Shown here in pieces: positions 56,921 through 64,000 of a stretch of 64,000 nt of DNA. Position 1 is the first letter of the stretch. Each line of letters opens with the position of its first letter. The stretch is from Anaerolineaceae bacterium. GTDB lineage: Bacteria > Chloroflexota > Anaerolineae > Aggregatilineales > Phototrophicaceae. The notes below the pieces were generated by a model. It made no database searches. It was not told the DNA's origin and worked only from the letters and a program-made list of their open reading frames with translations. The stretch is taken from contig NZXX01000002.1 of assembly GCA_002702065.1 (NCBI GenBank), forward strand, positions 372,001 to 436,000, in the 5' to 3' direction. The translations under genes and the position numbers were made by a program.

Positions 56921-58800
56921 AACCAAGTCCCCTACCAAACATTTCAATCGAACTTTGGAATAGCCGCCGCCTGGGCTTAGTGGCACTGATAGCGACTTTG
57001 CTGGCCCTGTTGTTCAGCCTGTGGCGGATGCCCGTTGATGAAAGCATTCTGGCTGATTACGCAATCGAGGTTGAGGCTTTCTACGGAGCGTATGCGGCGT
57101 TGGTGGGGCTGGCCGCAGGTTTGTTTATTCTCGAACCGCGCCTGCGTCTTTGGGCGACCCAACAACCGAATGCGGATCGTGTGGTTATGGCACTGGCGCT
57201 GCTGGTGAGTTTCGGCGTCGCTCAGCTGGTGTATCACACGCAGTCGCAGCGTCTGTTTTTGTTTCCAGGCACGCTGTGGTTGCTGATCGTCAATACGGTT
57301 GGTTTGAGTGCGGCTTGCGTGTGGATTGTGTCCCCGGATCCTGCCGCCCTTACATCTCGCCACCTGAGTCGCACCGCGCTGATGGTGCTTGTCATTTTGG
57401 GTGTGGCGTTGATTGGCTTGCATGTCGCCAGTGTGGGCGAATTCATGCGCCTGGATGTGCCCGATGAACCCTGGTTGGCCAGTATGGCAACCAATTATGC
57501 GGCTCATGGCGCTTTGAGTCCCACCTTTATTGCATCCGCTTACGGCACGCCGGACCCGGCCCTGGGGCGGTATTACCTGCTGATGGGCCTGTGGCTGCGC
57601 CTGCTTAACGATACATCGCTGATCGCCTTGCGTTCATTTCCGCTGCTGGTTGGGGCGGGGGCTGTGCTGCTGTTCGCAGCCTTTCTGTGGCGTGTCCCGG
57701 CGCTGACAACGGTTCAGCGTGTAGCGGGCATCGTCACCCTGTTGGCCATGACTGCATTTGTGCGAACGTCGCATAATTTGCGCATGGACATCGGGCTGGT
57801 GGTGTACAGCGTGGTGTTGCTGTGGGGGCTGGTTGCGTTTTTCGACAGCGCAGTCCCGCGCAGACGCTGGCCGTTGGTTATGGGCCTGTCTTTCTATATC
57901 GGCCTGGAAACCGTGCCAACGCTGACGGCACCCGTCGCCGTTCTGGTTGGCCTGGCATTTGTGATCTGGGCGCTGCCCCGTCTGCGTGAGCGATGGTCAT
58001 TTGTGCTGTTGTATGCCAGCGGCGGGTTGGCGGCCGTTCTGTTGTTTGCAGCAGGTCACTTTTTGCCGGACCCATCCGCGCAATGGGCAGGGTTCCAGGC
58101 TTTTTCTGATCGTTACGCAGACGAAACCAATTTTGCCGAGGGGCGAAATGTCTGGAGCTATCTCTTTGACGTGCAAGCCCGCTTCAGCCTGAGCTTGTCC
58201 CCTGTTGAACTGCCTGCGTCTTTGCTGGTGCTAGGGTTGCTGTGGCGGCAAGGGCAGCGCGCGTCACGCATGCTGGTGCTGATCGCTGCTGTACAGATGA
58301 TGATCATGGTGGCTTTTCTCAACACCACCTTCGGTTACTGGGTCCTGTTTGCGCCCTGGGTCGCCTATGCGGTGGCGCGGGTGATCGGCTCTGCGGGGTG
58401 GCTGAAGGTGATGGCTTTTGCCCTGCTGCCTGCCATCATCAGTATTTCCATTCATGATTTGAGCAACGCCATACAGCAGCAGGCGAACACAAAAACGCTT
58501 GCTCAGACAGATACGCTGGTTGCCCAACTGCCCGAAGACATCACGCTGGTTGGTGAACCGGTCTTCTGGTTTAGCCTGCATCCCGAACGCACGTTTCTGG
58601 GGTGGCTCGGTGTCAGTCTGACGCGTACCCGGCATGATCTGAGCAGTTCCGCAGAAACGCTGGAATGGCTGGATGTCTCGGTGGCGATTTGCTGGATCGA
58701 ATATGAAAGCCGGTGCCGGCGGCTGGACGAAGACGACAGCTTTACCCGCAAACGCGAGTTTGTCGTGGATGGCGCAACCTACCTGATATTCGAGCGCTGA
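56917..58800 (+). CDS. Membrane glycosyltransferase, GT39/ArnT-like
   Basis: 627 residues with about 12 hydrophobic helices. The early outer loop carries 'RLDVPDEPWLASMATNYAAHG', the Asp/Glu-containing first loop typical of GT-C transferases of the GT39/PMT/ArnT superfamily, and 'DPALGRYYLLMGLWLRLL' follows. The C-terminal 120 residues form an outer domain with 'EDITLVGEPVFWFSLHPERTF' and Cys-containing loops ('AICWIEYESRCRR'). It would move a sugar from a polyprenyl-phosphate carrier to a lipid or protein on the outer face. It overlaps the GT2 gene by four bases, and that enzyme probably supplies its donor. Confidence 0.8.
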   Translation: MKPSPLPNISIELWNSRRLGLVALIATLLALLFSLWRMPVDESILADYAIEVEAFYGAYAALVGLAAGLFILEPRLRLWATQQPNADRVVMALALLVSFGVAQLVYHTQSQRLFLFPGTLWLLIVNTVGLSAACVWIVSPDPAALTSRHLSRTALMVLVILGVALIGLHVASVGEFMRLDVPDEPWLASMATNYAAHGALSPTFIASAYGTPDPALGRYYLLMGLWLRLLNDTSLIALRSFPLLVGAGAVLLFAAFLWRVPALTTVQRVAGIVTLLAMTAFVRTSHNLRMDIGLVVYSVVLLWGLVAFFDSAVPRRRWPLVMGLSFYIGLETVPTLTAPVAVLVGLAFVIWALPRLRERWSFVLLYASGGLAAVLLFAAGHFLPDPSAQWAGFQAFSDRYADETNFAEGRNVWSYLFDVQARFSLSLSPVELPASLLVLGLLWRQGQRASRMLVLIAAVQMMIMVAFLNTTFGYWVLFAPWVAYAVARVIGSAGWLKVMAFALLPAIISISIHDLSNAIQQQANTKTLAQTDTLVAQLPEDITLVGEPVFWFSLHPERTFLGWLGVSLTRTRHDLSSSAETLEWLDVSVAICWIEYESRCRRLDEDDSFTRKREFVVDGATYLIFER

Positions 58801-58869
58801 AGCAAAATAAGCCTTGCTATGCGCCCGAAATATAGGAATACTTACGAAAGCCAATAGCGCGTATTCATC

Positions 58870-59481
58870 ATGGAAAACCGATTGTTCATACAACTTGCCC
58901 ATAAACTTGTTGCTTATCCACAGGTCTACGATCTGGTGCAGAATCTGGTAGGAGTCAAGCAAGTTCAGGGCCATATGCAGCCGTTTCTGGCGCATCTTGA
59001 AAATCAGCTTGTGCTGGATGTGGGTTCGGGAACAGGACTCTATCGCTCGGTACTGCCAGCCGAGGTCGATTATATCGGCCTGGACCTGGACCCGATGAAG
59101 CTGGTTGGTTTGCAGGAACGCGTGCAGGATCGACTGGGCATCTTGCTGGCGGACGCGACCCGCATTTGCCTGCAAGACAAGTGTGTTGACGTCGCCCTGT
59201 GTGTCTTTCTGGGGCATCACCTGACGGATGAACAGGTCAAAGCACTGATGCGCGAACTGGCACGGGTTGTGAACGGGCATCTCCTGTTCGTGGAACCCCT
59301 CAACCGGCCCCAGTCAAAAGTCAGCAACCTGTTATGGTTTTACGACCGGGGCAGTCACCCGCGCACGCTGTCGACCTGGCAGTCCTTCCTGAAACGTGAT
59401 TTCGACATTGAAGAACAGCAGGTTTTTTCGATCTACCATGAATATCTTCTGTGCTGGTGCAAACCCAAACAGATTGCCTGA
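58870..59481 (+). CDS. SAM-dependent methyltransferase, class I
   Basis: 203 residues. The Rossmann-like fold has the SAM site 'NQLVLDVGSGTGLYRSVL' (motif I), 'VDYIGLDLDPMKL' (acidic ribose ligand) and 'LLADATRICLQDKCVDVALCVFLGHHLTDEQVKALMRELARV' (Methyltransf_11 style, with the Asp and the hydrophobic strand). An insertion at the end ('NRPQSKVSNLLWFYDRGSHPR') is like that of methyltransferases acting on sugars or lipids. It is third in the operon, between the GT39-like protein and the formyltransferase-like protein. It probably modifies the glycan or carrier made there. Confidence 0.8.
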   Translation: MENRLFIQLAHKLVAYPQVYDLVQNLVGVKQVQGHMQPFLAHLENQLVLDVGSGTGLYRSVLPAEVDYIGLDLDPMKLVGLQERVQDRLGILLADATRICLQDKCVDVALCVFLGHHLTDEQVKALMRELARVVNGHLLFVEPLNRPQSKVSNLLWFYDRGSHPRTLSTWQSFLKRDFDIEEQQVFSIYHEYLLCWCKPKQIA

Positions 59482-59507
59482 AAGCCATTGCTCCGAGAGA
59501 TAAGCCC

Positions 59508-60437
59508 ATGCGAATTGCTGTATTCTGTGCGACCCGGCGCGGTTATCGGTTTCTGGAAAAACTGCGGGCGCTGCTGCCGGATGCGGACCTGCTGGTCTTC
59601 AGTTTTCGCGAGGAACCCTGGGAACCGCCGTTTCTGGATAATATCCGCCAGTTGACTGTCGAGTATGGCGGCGATTTTTACGAAAGCAAGCAGGTAGGCG
59701 CGGCCCGCTGGGCGGACCTGTGGAACGAGACTCCCATTGACCTGATGTTTGCGGTTAGCTGGCGCTACATCATCCCGGCAGCGGTCTATGAGCAGGCGCG
59801 GCTGGGGGCATACGTGTTTCATGATTCGCTGCTGCCGGATTATCGCGGGTTTTCACCCACCGTATGGGCCATTATCAACGGCCAGAACCATACCGGCGTG
59901 ACGCTGCTGGAGATGGTCAACGATTATGACGCGGGGGATATTATCGCTCAGAAGCGCGAACCGATTGGCCCGCACGACACCATCGCCGAAGTTACCGAAC
60001 GGGTCACCGACTCTTACCTGTGGCTGCTGGAATATTACCTGCCCATCCTGCTGAAAGGTAATCCGCCGCGCAGCCCGCAGGAACAATCACAGATTACCTA
60101 CACCGCCAAGCTGCTGCCCGAAGATTTCCAGATCGACTGGCAGTGGCCGACCCAGCGCATTTATGACCTGATCCGGGCCACCACTGTGCCCTATGCCGGG
60201 GCCTACACCACACTCGAAGGCCAGAAACTGCGTATCTGGTCGGCCCAGATACTGGAGGATGCCCACCGGTATGTCGGGCGTATTCCGGGGCGTGTGGTGG
60301 AGATCCGGCCCGGCGAAGGCGTTGTCGTGCTGACCGGCGACAGCGTATTGCTGGTCACGCGCGTGCAGCTGGAAGGCAGCGATCCCGCCCCGGCTACCGC
60401 TGTCCTCAACCGTATTTCGCATACGCTGGGGCGATAA
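59508..60437 (+). CDS. Formyltransferase-like protein (ArnA/Fmt fold) lacking the catalytic Asn
   Basis: 309 residues. The N-terminal formyltransferase domain starts 'MRIAVFCATRRGYRFLEKL', and 'FHDSLLPDYRGFSPTVWAIINGQNHTGVTLLEMVNDYDAGDIIAQ' holds the family's His, loop and Asp. The C-terminal part ('QIDWQWPTQRIYDLIRATTVPYAGAYT') matches Fmt_C. The Asn of the N-H-D catalytic set, two residues before the His, is Val here ('AYVFHD'). True Fmt carries 'N.H.S', so this is unlikely to be methionyl-tRNA formyltransferase. The GT operon suggests a sugar or lipid substrate. It may still work with water and Asp, or have lost activity. Confidence 0.75.
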   Translation: MRIAVFCATRRGYRFLEKLRALLPDADLLVFSFREEPWEPPFLDNIRQLTVEYGGDFYESKQVGAARWADLWNETPIDLMFAVSWRYIIPAAVYEQARLGAYVFHDSLLPDYRGFSPTVWAIINGQNHTGVTLLEMVNDYDAGDIIAQKREPIGPHDTIAEVTERVTDSYLWLLEYYLPILLKGNPPRSPQEQSQITYTAKLLPEDFQIDWQWPTQRIYDLIRATTVPYAGAYTTLEGQKLRIWSAQILEDAHRYVGRIPGRVVEIRPGEGVVVLTGDSVLLVTRVQLEGSDPAPATAVLNRISHTLGR

Positions 60438-60460
60438 CCTGGCGGTCGCTTGCCGGATCG

Positions 60461-61483
60461 TTAGGAATTATCCTTGTCGCCGCGCAGCCGTTTTGCCAGT
60501 GCGCCACCCATCAGCCCGGACATGAGCGATTCGCCGGTTGACGGTGTGACGGGTTTGGCTTCGTCGTCCCACTTGTTGTTATGACGGCGGTTGATCCACG
60601 CACTGTACTCGTCGGCGGATTGAGTCAGCACAGCTTCGAGCGCATGGCGGTCTTCCTGCCCCAGCACCTGCCGCACCTCGTATAGTTTCTCGATCATATC
60701 GTCAATGTAATGGACCAGGCTGGTGCGGTTGTTCAGCCACAGGTCGCGCAGATCATCCGGGTGGGTGTCGTGCAGCTGGTGGGTCAGGCGGCCAAACGGC
60801 GGGTTCGCCAGCCGTTGAATGTCGCCCCAACCGGCATTCTTGCTGAGGGAGTAGAAACCCATCACGCCCAGCAGCGTGGGCAGGCTGACGGTCGCCGCGA
60901 TCAGGCTGTCATGTTCCATCGGGTCGATAAAGTGAATTTTCGAACCGAGCAGCGACGAAAAGTCACTGGCCAGTTCGACGGCTTCGCGGATGCAGGATGG
61001 GCTGGGCATCAGCATCATTGTGCCGTCGTCGAACAGGTCTTCTGCAGCATGTTCTGTATCATCCATGCCGTCATACAGATATTTCGGATTGACGACCGGA
61101 GTCATGCCGATCATATGCGCTTCAGGGGAAAGGAACTCCCTGGCCCAGCCAACGGAGGGCATGGTCAGCGGCGACATGTCCATCACGACCGCACCCGGTC
61201 GCAGGTCCTTGCCGATATGCTGGTAGGTACGGCGGACATCGGCATACGGCAGCGCCAGCACAATGATATCCCGGTTCTGGATAGCGCTGTGCAAGTTGCG
61301 TGCGGACTTGCCAATCGCCCCCTGTTTTTCGGCCTGTTCCAGCATCGCCGGGCGGTCTTCCACGCCGACAACGTCGAAGGTGTGTGGGGTGTTGCCTTTG
61401 CGGTTGTATCGCTGAAGGGCCAGCCCGACGGAAGCACCCAGCCGCCCCAACCCGATAATTGTGACACTGATTGATTTTGCCAT
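60461..61483 (-). CDS. Prephenate-dehydrogenase-like NAD(P)-binding protein without the HPMxG motif
   Basis: 340 residues. The N-terminal Rossmann domain has 'VTIIGLGRLGASVGLAL' (GxGxxG) and 'DVVGVEDRPAMLEQAEKQGAIG', then 'RDIIVLALPYADVRRTYQ' and 'GAVVMDMSPL', matching TyrA-type dehydrogenases. The C-terminal helical domain has 'PMEHDSLIAATVSLPTLLGV', the second TyrA block. The first one, 'HPMxG', which holds the catalytic His, reads 'IGMTPVVNP', so it is lost. A basic 'KRLRGDK' tail ends the protein. It is unlikely to make hydroxyphenylpyruvate or tyrosine. A single gene with TATAAT 30 bases upstream (minus strand, 61514-61519). Confidence 0.7.
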   Translation of the reverse strand: MAKSISVTIIGLGRLGASVGLALQRYNRKGNTPHTFDVVGVEDRPAMLEQAEKQGAIGKSARNLHSAIQNRDIIVLALPYADVRRTYQHIGKDLRPGAVVMDMSPLTMPSVGWAREFLSPEAHMIGMTPVVNPKYLYDGMDDTEHAAEDLFDDGTMMLMPSPSCIREAVELASDFSSLLGSKIHFIDPMEHDSLIAATVSLPTLLGVMGFYSLSKNAGWGDIQRLANPPFGRLTHQLHDTHPDDLRDLWLNNRTSLVHYIDDMIEKLYEVRQVLGQEDRHALEAVLTQSADEYSAWINRRHNNKWDDEAKPVTPSTGESLMSGLMGGALAKRLRGDKDNS

Positions 61484-61513
61484 AGGGTTACTCGGAAACT
61501 CTTGAATGTTTTG

Positions 61514-61519
61514 ATTATA
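61514..61519 (-). promoter_or_regulatory. Putative -10 box for the TyrA-like gene
   Basis: TATAAT on the minus strand, 30 bases before the TyrA-like start. The -35 region is weak. Confidence 0.35.
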
Positions 61520-61581
61520 CGCGAACAGCTACCGGAAAATTGATGGGTAACTGTAACATTTCCTGCCGGATTCGGCATCCA

Positions 61582-62103
61582 CTAATTCAGATCATCCGCA
61601 GCCTGCAACCGGCGCAGCAGGTCCGCATGGGGATGATCGCGCCAGTCGTCCGCTGGGTCGGCATGATGGGCGATCAGCCAGACCGCGCCGGCGCTGCCCC
61701 CGGCGTTTGCCACCATGTCCGCGCTCCAGGCCGGGTGCTGTTCGCTCAGCACGAACGGGCGATGCAGCCAGTGGGTTTCGCTGCCGCTGCTCCAGTGCCG
61801 GAACACGCCGGGCGCAAAGGCACGGACGAGCACCACCAGCGTTTTCTGCCATATCGGGAAAGCATAGCGCGATTTGCCGACATCGTGCAGCAGGGCAGCG
61901 ACGGCCAGATCATCCGGTGTGAAACCCTGCGCCTGAACCGTGCGTAATACATTCAGGCTGTGCAGTTGTTCGCTACGGCGCATCGACTGGAAACAGGCCA
62001 TCAACGGCGGCGATAAATACTGGGCCGCCTGCGTATCATCGACGGGCTGCGAAAACGCGAACAGGGCACGCAGGCCCTGTCGGATACGATAAACAGCGGT
62101 CAT
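61582..62103 (-). CDS. HD-domain protein
   Basis: 173 residues with an HD-type metal-dependent phosphohydrolase core. 'RSEQLHSLNVLRTVQAQG' (first His), 'VAALLHDVGKSRYAFPIW' (HD) and 'VWLIAHHADPADDWRDHP' (later His/Asp) line the metal site. HD proteins cleave nucleotides or cyclic dinucleotides. No GGDEF or PAS domain is attached, so the substrate is open. ATG 62103 lies two bases after the stop of the M50 gene, so the two are co-transcribed. The frame is open upstream, but it overlaps the M50 gene. Downstream is the gap before the TyrA-like gene. Confidence 0.75.
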   Translation of the reverse strand: MTAVYRIRQGLRALFAFSQPVDDTQAAQYLSPPLMACFQSMRRSEQLHSLNVLRTVQAQGFTPDDLAVAALLHDVGKSRYAFPIWQKTLVVLVRAFAPGVFRHWSSGSETHWLHRPFVLSEQHPAWSADMVANAGGSAGAVWLIAHHADPADDWRDHPHADLLRRLQAADDLN

Positions 62104-62105
62104 GT

Positions 62106-62780
62106 TCAGCCAAGCAGAAGGCGTGTCAGGGCGTTGGCTGGTGCGCCGATGAGCAAACCAAAGGCGTTGAAGATGCCGGTAAAGCTGAGCAGGATCATGC
62201 CCAGGAAGGCAAACTGACTGTACTGCCGCCAGCGGTCGCTGCCCCACAGACGCGCCATTTCGGGTGGCAGCAGCGCATACACGATATGCCAGCCATCCAG
62301 CGGGAAAAAGGGCAGCAGGTTGAACAGGAACAGCAGCACATTGAAGAAGATGAGCGTGTAGATGATCTGCCCGATTAGTGTCAGGCTGAAACCGCCGAAC
62401 AGGATCGAGTCCGGCAGCAGCTGGAACAAAATGCCGCTGACAATCGCCAGCGCCAGGTTCGAAAATGGCCCGGCAGCCACCGCCGCCAGAAAGCCCCAGC
62501 GCGGGTTGCGCATCCGGTGTGCAGCGATGGGCGCAGAACCGAGGATGCCGAAGCCAATGAGGGCAAACATCAGCCAGCCAAACCAGTTGATGTGGACCAG
62601 AGGATTGAGCGTGAGCCGACCCTGCTGGGCCGGAACCCAGTCGCCCATCAGATGGCCGACGTAATTATGGGCGAATTCGTGGATCGTCATGCCGATGCCA
62701 ACAGCCAGCAGCACACTGATCAGACCTTCAAGGGTGGGGTTGCCAAAAAGCAGCAAGGAACGACTCCATTTCTTATCCAT
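62106..62780 (-). CDS. Site-2 protease-family membrane metallopeptidase (M50)
   Basis: 224 residues with about five or six hydrophobic helices. The zinc site is 'GMTIHEFAHNYVGHLMGD' (HExxH in a membrane helix), with the third ligand in 'LFNLLPFFPLDGWHI' (NxxPxxxLDG). M50 proteases cut within membranes, freeing signal proteins such as anti-sigma factors. This one belongs to the small group without PDZ or CBS. ATG 62780 was taken; GTG 62789 is an alternative. First gene of an operon with the HD protein. It is divergent from the DUF951 gene. Confidence 0.85.
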   Translation of the reverse strand: MDKKWSRSLLLFGNPTLEGLISVLLAVGIGMTIHEFAHNYVGHLMGDWVPAQQGRLTLNPLVHINWFGWLMFALIGFGILGSAPIAAHRMRNPRWGFLAAVAAGPFSNLALAIVSGILFQLLPDSILFGGFSLTLIGQIIYTLIFFNVLLFLFNLLPFFPLDGWHIVYALLPPEMARLWGSDRWRQYSQFAFLGMILLSFTGIFNAFGLLIGAPANALTRLLLG

Positions 62781-62807
62781 AAGGGACACGGACAGACGTT
62801 AAACGGA

Positions 62808-62838
62808 GTATAACATGGGACGCATAAGCGTGTTATAC
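62808..62838. promoter_or_regulatory. Inverted repeat in the divergent promoter region
   Basis: GTATAACA (62808-62815) and TGTTATAC (62831-62838), perfect 8-base arms 15 bases apart, 28 bases before the M50 start on the minus side and 85 bases before DUF951. The arms resemble overlapping -10 boxes, so they could be a shared operator or simply back-to-back promoters. Confidence 0.45.
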
Positions 62839-62922
62839 ACTCTACATGAGTACAGCATGAATTCGGCGCAGGGTATCGTGTCAGGTTAAGATAAGGTAAA
62901 ATTAGCGTTGTCGAGGCAAATG

Positions 62923-63129
62923 ATGCAGGAAATCAGGACAGGCGATCGCGTGCAGATGCGCAAAAAGCACCCCTGCGGCAGCGACGTTTGGGTCATTTAT
63001 CGGGTCGGCGCCGATATCGGGATGCGGTGTACCGGTTGCGACCGGCGTGTCTTGTTGGCTCGTCCTGTGTTTAATAAGCAGTTGAAACAGATTCTAGGCC
63101 ACGACGAAATGAACGGAGGCGAGACTTGA
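62923..63129 (+). CDS. DUF951 zinc-ribbon-like protein
   Basis: 68 residues, normal for DUF951. The family core is complete: 'GDRVQMRKKHPCGSDVWVIYRVGADIGMRCTGCDRRVLLARPVFNKQLKQIL', with HPCG and CxxC giving a likely zinc site. ATG 62923 has GAGG six bases upstream; ATG 62920 is possible. The function of DUF951 is unknown; it is found mainly in Firmicutes and Chloroflexota. It overlaps the glycosyltransferase gene by four bases and is co-transcribed with it. Confidence 0.88.
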   Translation: MQEIRTGDRVQMRKKHPCGSDVWVIYRVGADIGMRCTGCDRRVLLARPVFNKQLKQILGHDEMNGGET

Positions 63130-64000
63130 AAAAACGGGTCTTGATATTGATGTCAGATACCGGTGGCGGGCATCGTGCCGCAGCCGAAGCCATCCGCGAT
63201 GCGCTCTATATGGAGCAGGGTGAACAGAAGGTCGCGGTGGATATGGTTGATGTCTTCCGTGAATATTCGCCCGTGCCGCTGAAATACGCGCCGGAACTGT
63301 ACCCCCGCTGGATCAACCGCAGCAAAAAATCGTGGGAAGCGGGCTACAAGATATCGAACACGCCTCAAAATGCCCAGATTGTTTCCACCACCATTTACCA
63401 TACCATTCAGAGCGGCCTCAAGCGCATGTTCCGCGAACATCCGTCGGACGTCATTGTGTGCGTGCATTCGCTGGTGACGCGCCCCGCCATGAAAGCGCTG
63501 ATGAGCAGGTCGCATCGCCCGCCGTTTGTGGTCGTCGTGACGGATCTGGTCTCGACGCATCACCTGTGGTACGAAAAACGCGTGGAGCGCTGCCTGGTGC
63601 CCACACTGCCAGCTTATGATCGCGGTCTTGAATCGGGCCTTGTGCCGGATCAGATGCGGATTACCGGCCTGCCTGTGCATCCGAATTTTGTCCGCGGCCT
63701 CACCAAACAGGCCGACGCCCGCGCGCAGCTCGGCTGGGACCAGAACCTGCCGGCGATCCTGCTGGTGGGCGGTGGTGACGGCATGGGCCCGGTCTACCGG
63801 ACAGCCCGCGCGATCAACGAACGCCGCCTCAACTGCCAGTTAATCATTATTGCTGGCCGCAACAATACCCTGCGCAAGCAGTTGGAAACCAGCAGCTGGA
63901 ACCAGCCCACGACCGTGTATGGTTTCCGCACGGATATGCCCGCGATTCTGGCGGCGACGGATGTCGTCGTGACCAAGGCCGGGCCAGCCACCATCACGGA
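63126..64000 (+). CDS. MGDG-synthase/UgtP-like glycosyltransferase, partial at the right edge
   Basis: Open to the end of the window; 291 codons are visible from TTG 63126, which has GGAGG six bases upstream. The start 'KKRVLILMSDTGGGHRAAAEAI' is the family N-terminus, with the Gly-rich loop and the His. 'VVVTDLVSTHHLWYEKRVERCLVPT' and 'ILLVGGGDGMGPVYRTARAI' follow, and 'VVTKAGPATI' (sugar-nucleotide binding) is just before the edge. It belongs to GT28 proteins that transfer galactose or glucose to diacylglycerol, making glycolipids at the membrane. It is co-transcribed with DUF951. The C-terminus is beyond the window. Confidence 0.85.
   Translation, partial: MKKRVLILMSDTGGGHRAAAEAIRDALYMEQGEQKVAVDMVDVFREYSPVPLKYAPELYPRWINRSKKSWEAGYKISNTPQNAQIVSTTIYHTIQSGLKRMFREHPSDVIVCVHSLVTRPAMKALMSRSHRPPFVVVVTDLVSTHHLWYEKRVERCLVPTLPAYDRGLESGLVPDQMRITGLPVHPNFVRGLTKQADARAQLGWDQNLPAILLVGGGDGMGPVYRTARAINERRLNCQLIIIAGRNNTLRKQLETSSWNQPTTVYGFRTDMPAILAATDVVVTKAGPATIT

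Noticed and set aside
1-64000. tRNA, rRNA, CRISPR arrays, transposases and integrases
   Set aside because: I looked for T-loop sequences, rRNA signatures, regular spaced repeats and recombinase motifs and saw none that convinced me. A search with covariance models would be needed to exclude small RNAs.

Overview
The window is bacterial chromosome of moderately high G+C. The best guess is a member of the Chloroflexota (Anaerolineae-like). This is inferred from Thr/Pro ('TPTPT') stalk lipoproteins, an LppX/LprG-type lipoprotein, a DUF951 protein, many META, PDZ and SH3 envelope proteins, and the small membrane proteins. No rRNA, tRNA or CRISPR array was seen. Most of the window is ordinary chromosomal housekeeping and envelope biology, organised as short operons on both strands.

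Layout. 0-4.3 kb: partial membrane gene, NTF2-like protein, SWIM protein, two small membrane proteins, a tandem pair of paralogous membrane proteins, rsmA. 4.4-9.6 kb: an LprG-like lipoprotein plus 14-TM MFS exporter operon, a P-loop kinase, a TP-rich lipoprotein and a divergent M14 peptidase. 9.7-14.2 kb: a copper operon (double PCuAC chaperone, FixH-like lipoprotein, CcoG-like polyferredoxin), an SDR and a nitroreductase. 14.2-17.6 kb: a phage prohead protease/major capsid fusion, followed by a toxin-antitoxin-like pair between two copies of the capsid 3' end. 17.6-25.4 kb: DUF3224, AraC regulator, lysine 2,3-aminomutase plus ATP-grasp ligase, crtB-crtI and a D-2-hydroxyacid dehydrogenase. 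25.5-35 kb: holin-like peptide, SH3 protein, lipoprotein, galE, GNAT, META protein, alpha/beta hydrolase, adenosine-deaminase-like protein, secreted metallopeptidase. 35-45.3 kb: PAS histidine kinase, CNNM/CorC protein, lone response regulator, DUF3352 protein, pentapeptide-repeat protein, ECF sigma factor. 45.4-52.3 kb: phage head-tail connector and a four-gene tail cluster ending at a clear terminator, with helical-repeat secreted proteins and a TetR/DUF4260 operon between them. 52.4-64 kb: PlsC-like acyltransferase, winged-helix protein, multi-PDZ protein, a GT2-GT39-methyltransferase-formyltransferase operon, a TyrA-like dehydrogenase, HD protein, M50 protease, DUF951 and the start of an MGDG-synthase-like glycosyltransferase.

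The most unusual feature is a set of intact phage virion genes (capsid, holin-like, connector, tail cluster). All lie on the + strand. The structural genes are in normal late-operon order, but they sit in separate intergenic slots spread over about 37 kb of cellular genes. No integrase, terminase or portal gene is visible. A scattered, domesticated particle system (gene-transfer-agent-like) or a fragmented prophage would both fit. Other points of interest are the LprG/P55-like exporter operon, the copper-delivery operon, the aminomutase/ligase pair, an Arn-like glycolipid operon whose formyltransferase lacks the catalytic Asn, and an acyltransferase with HX4E in place of HX4D.
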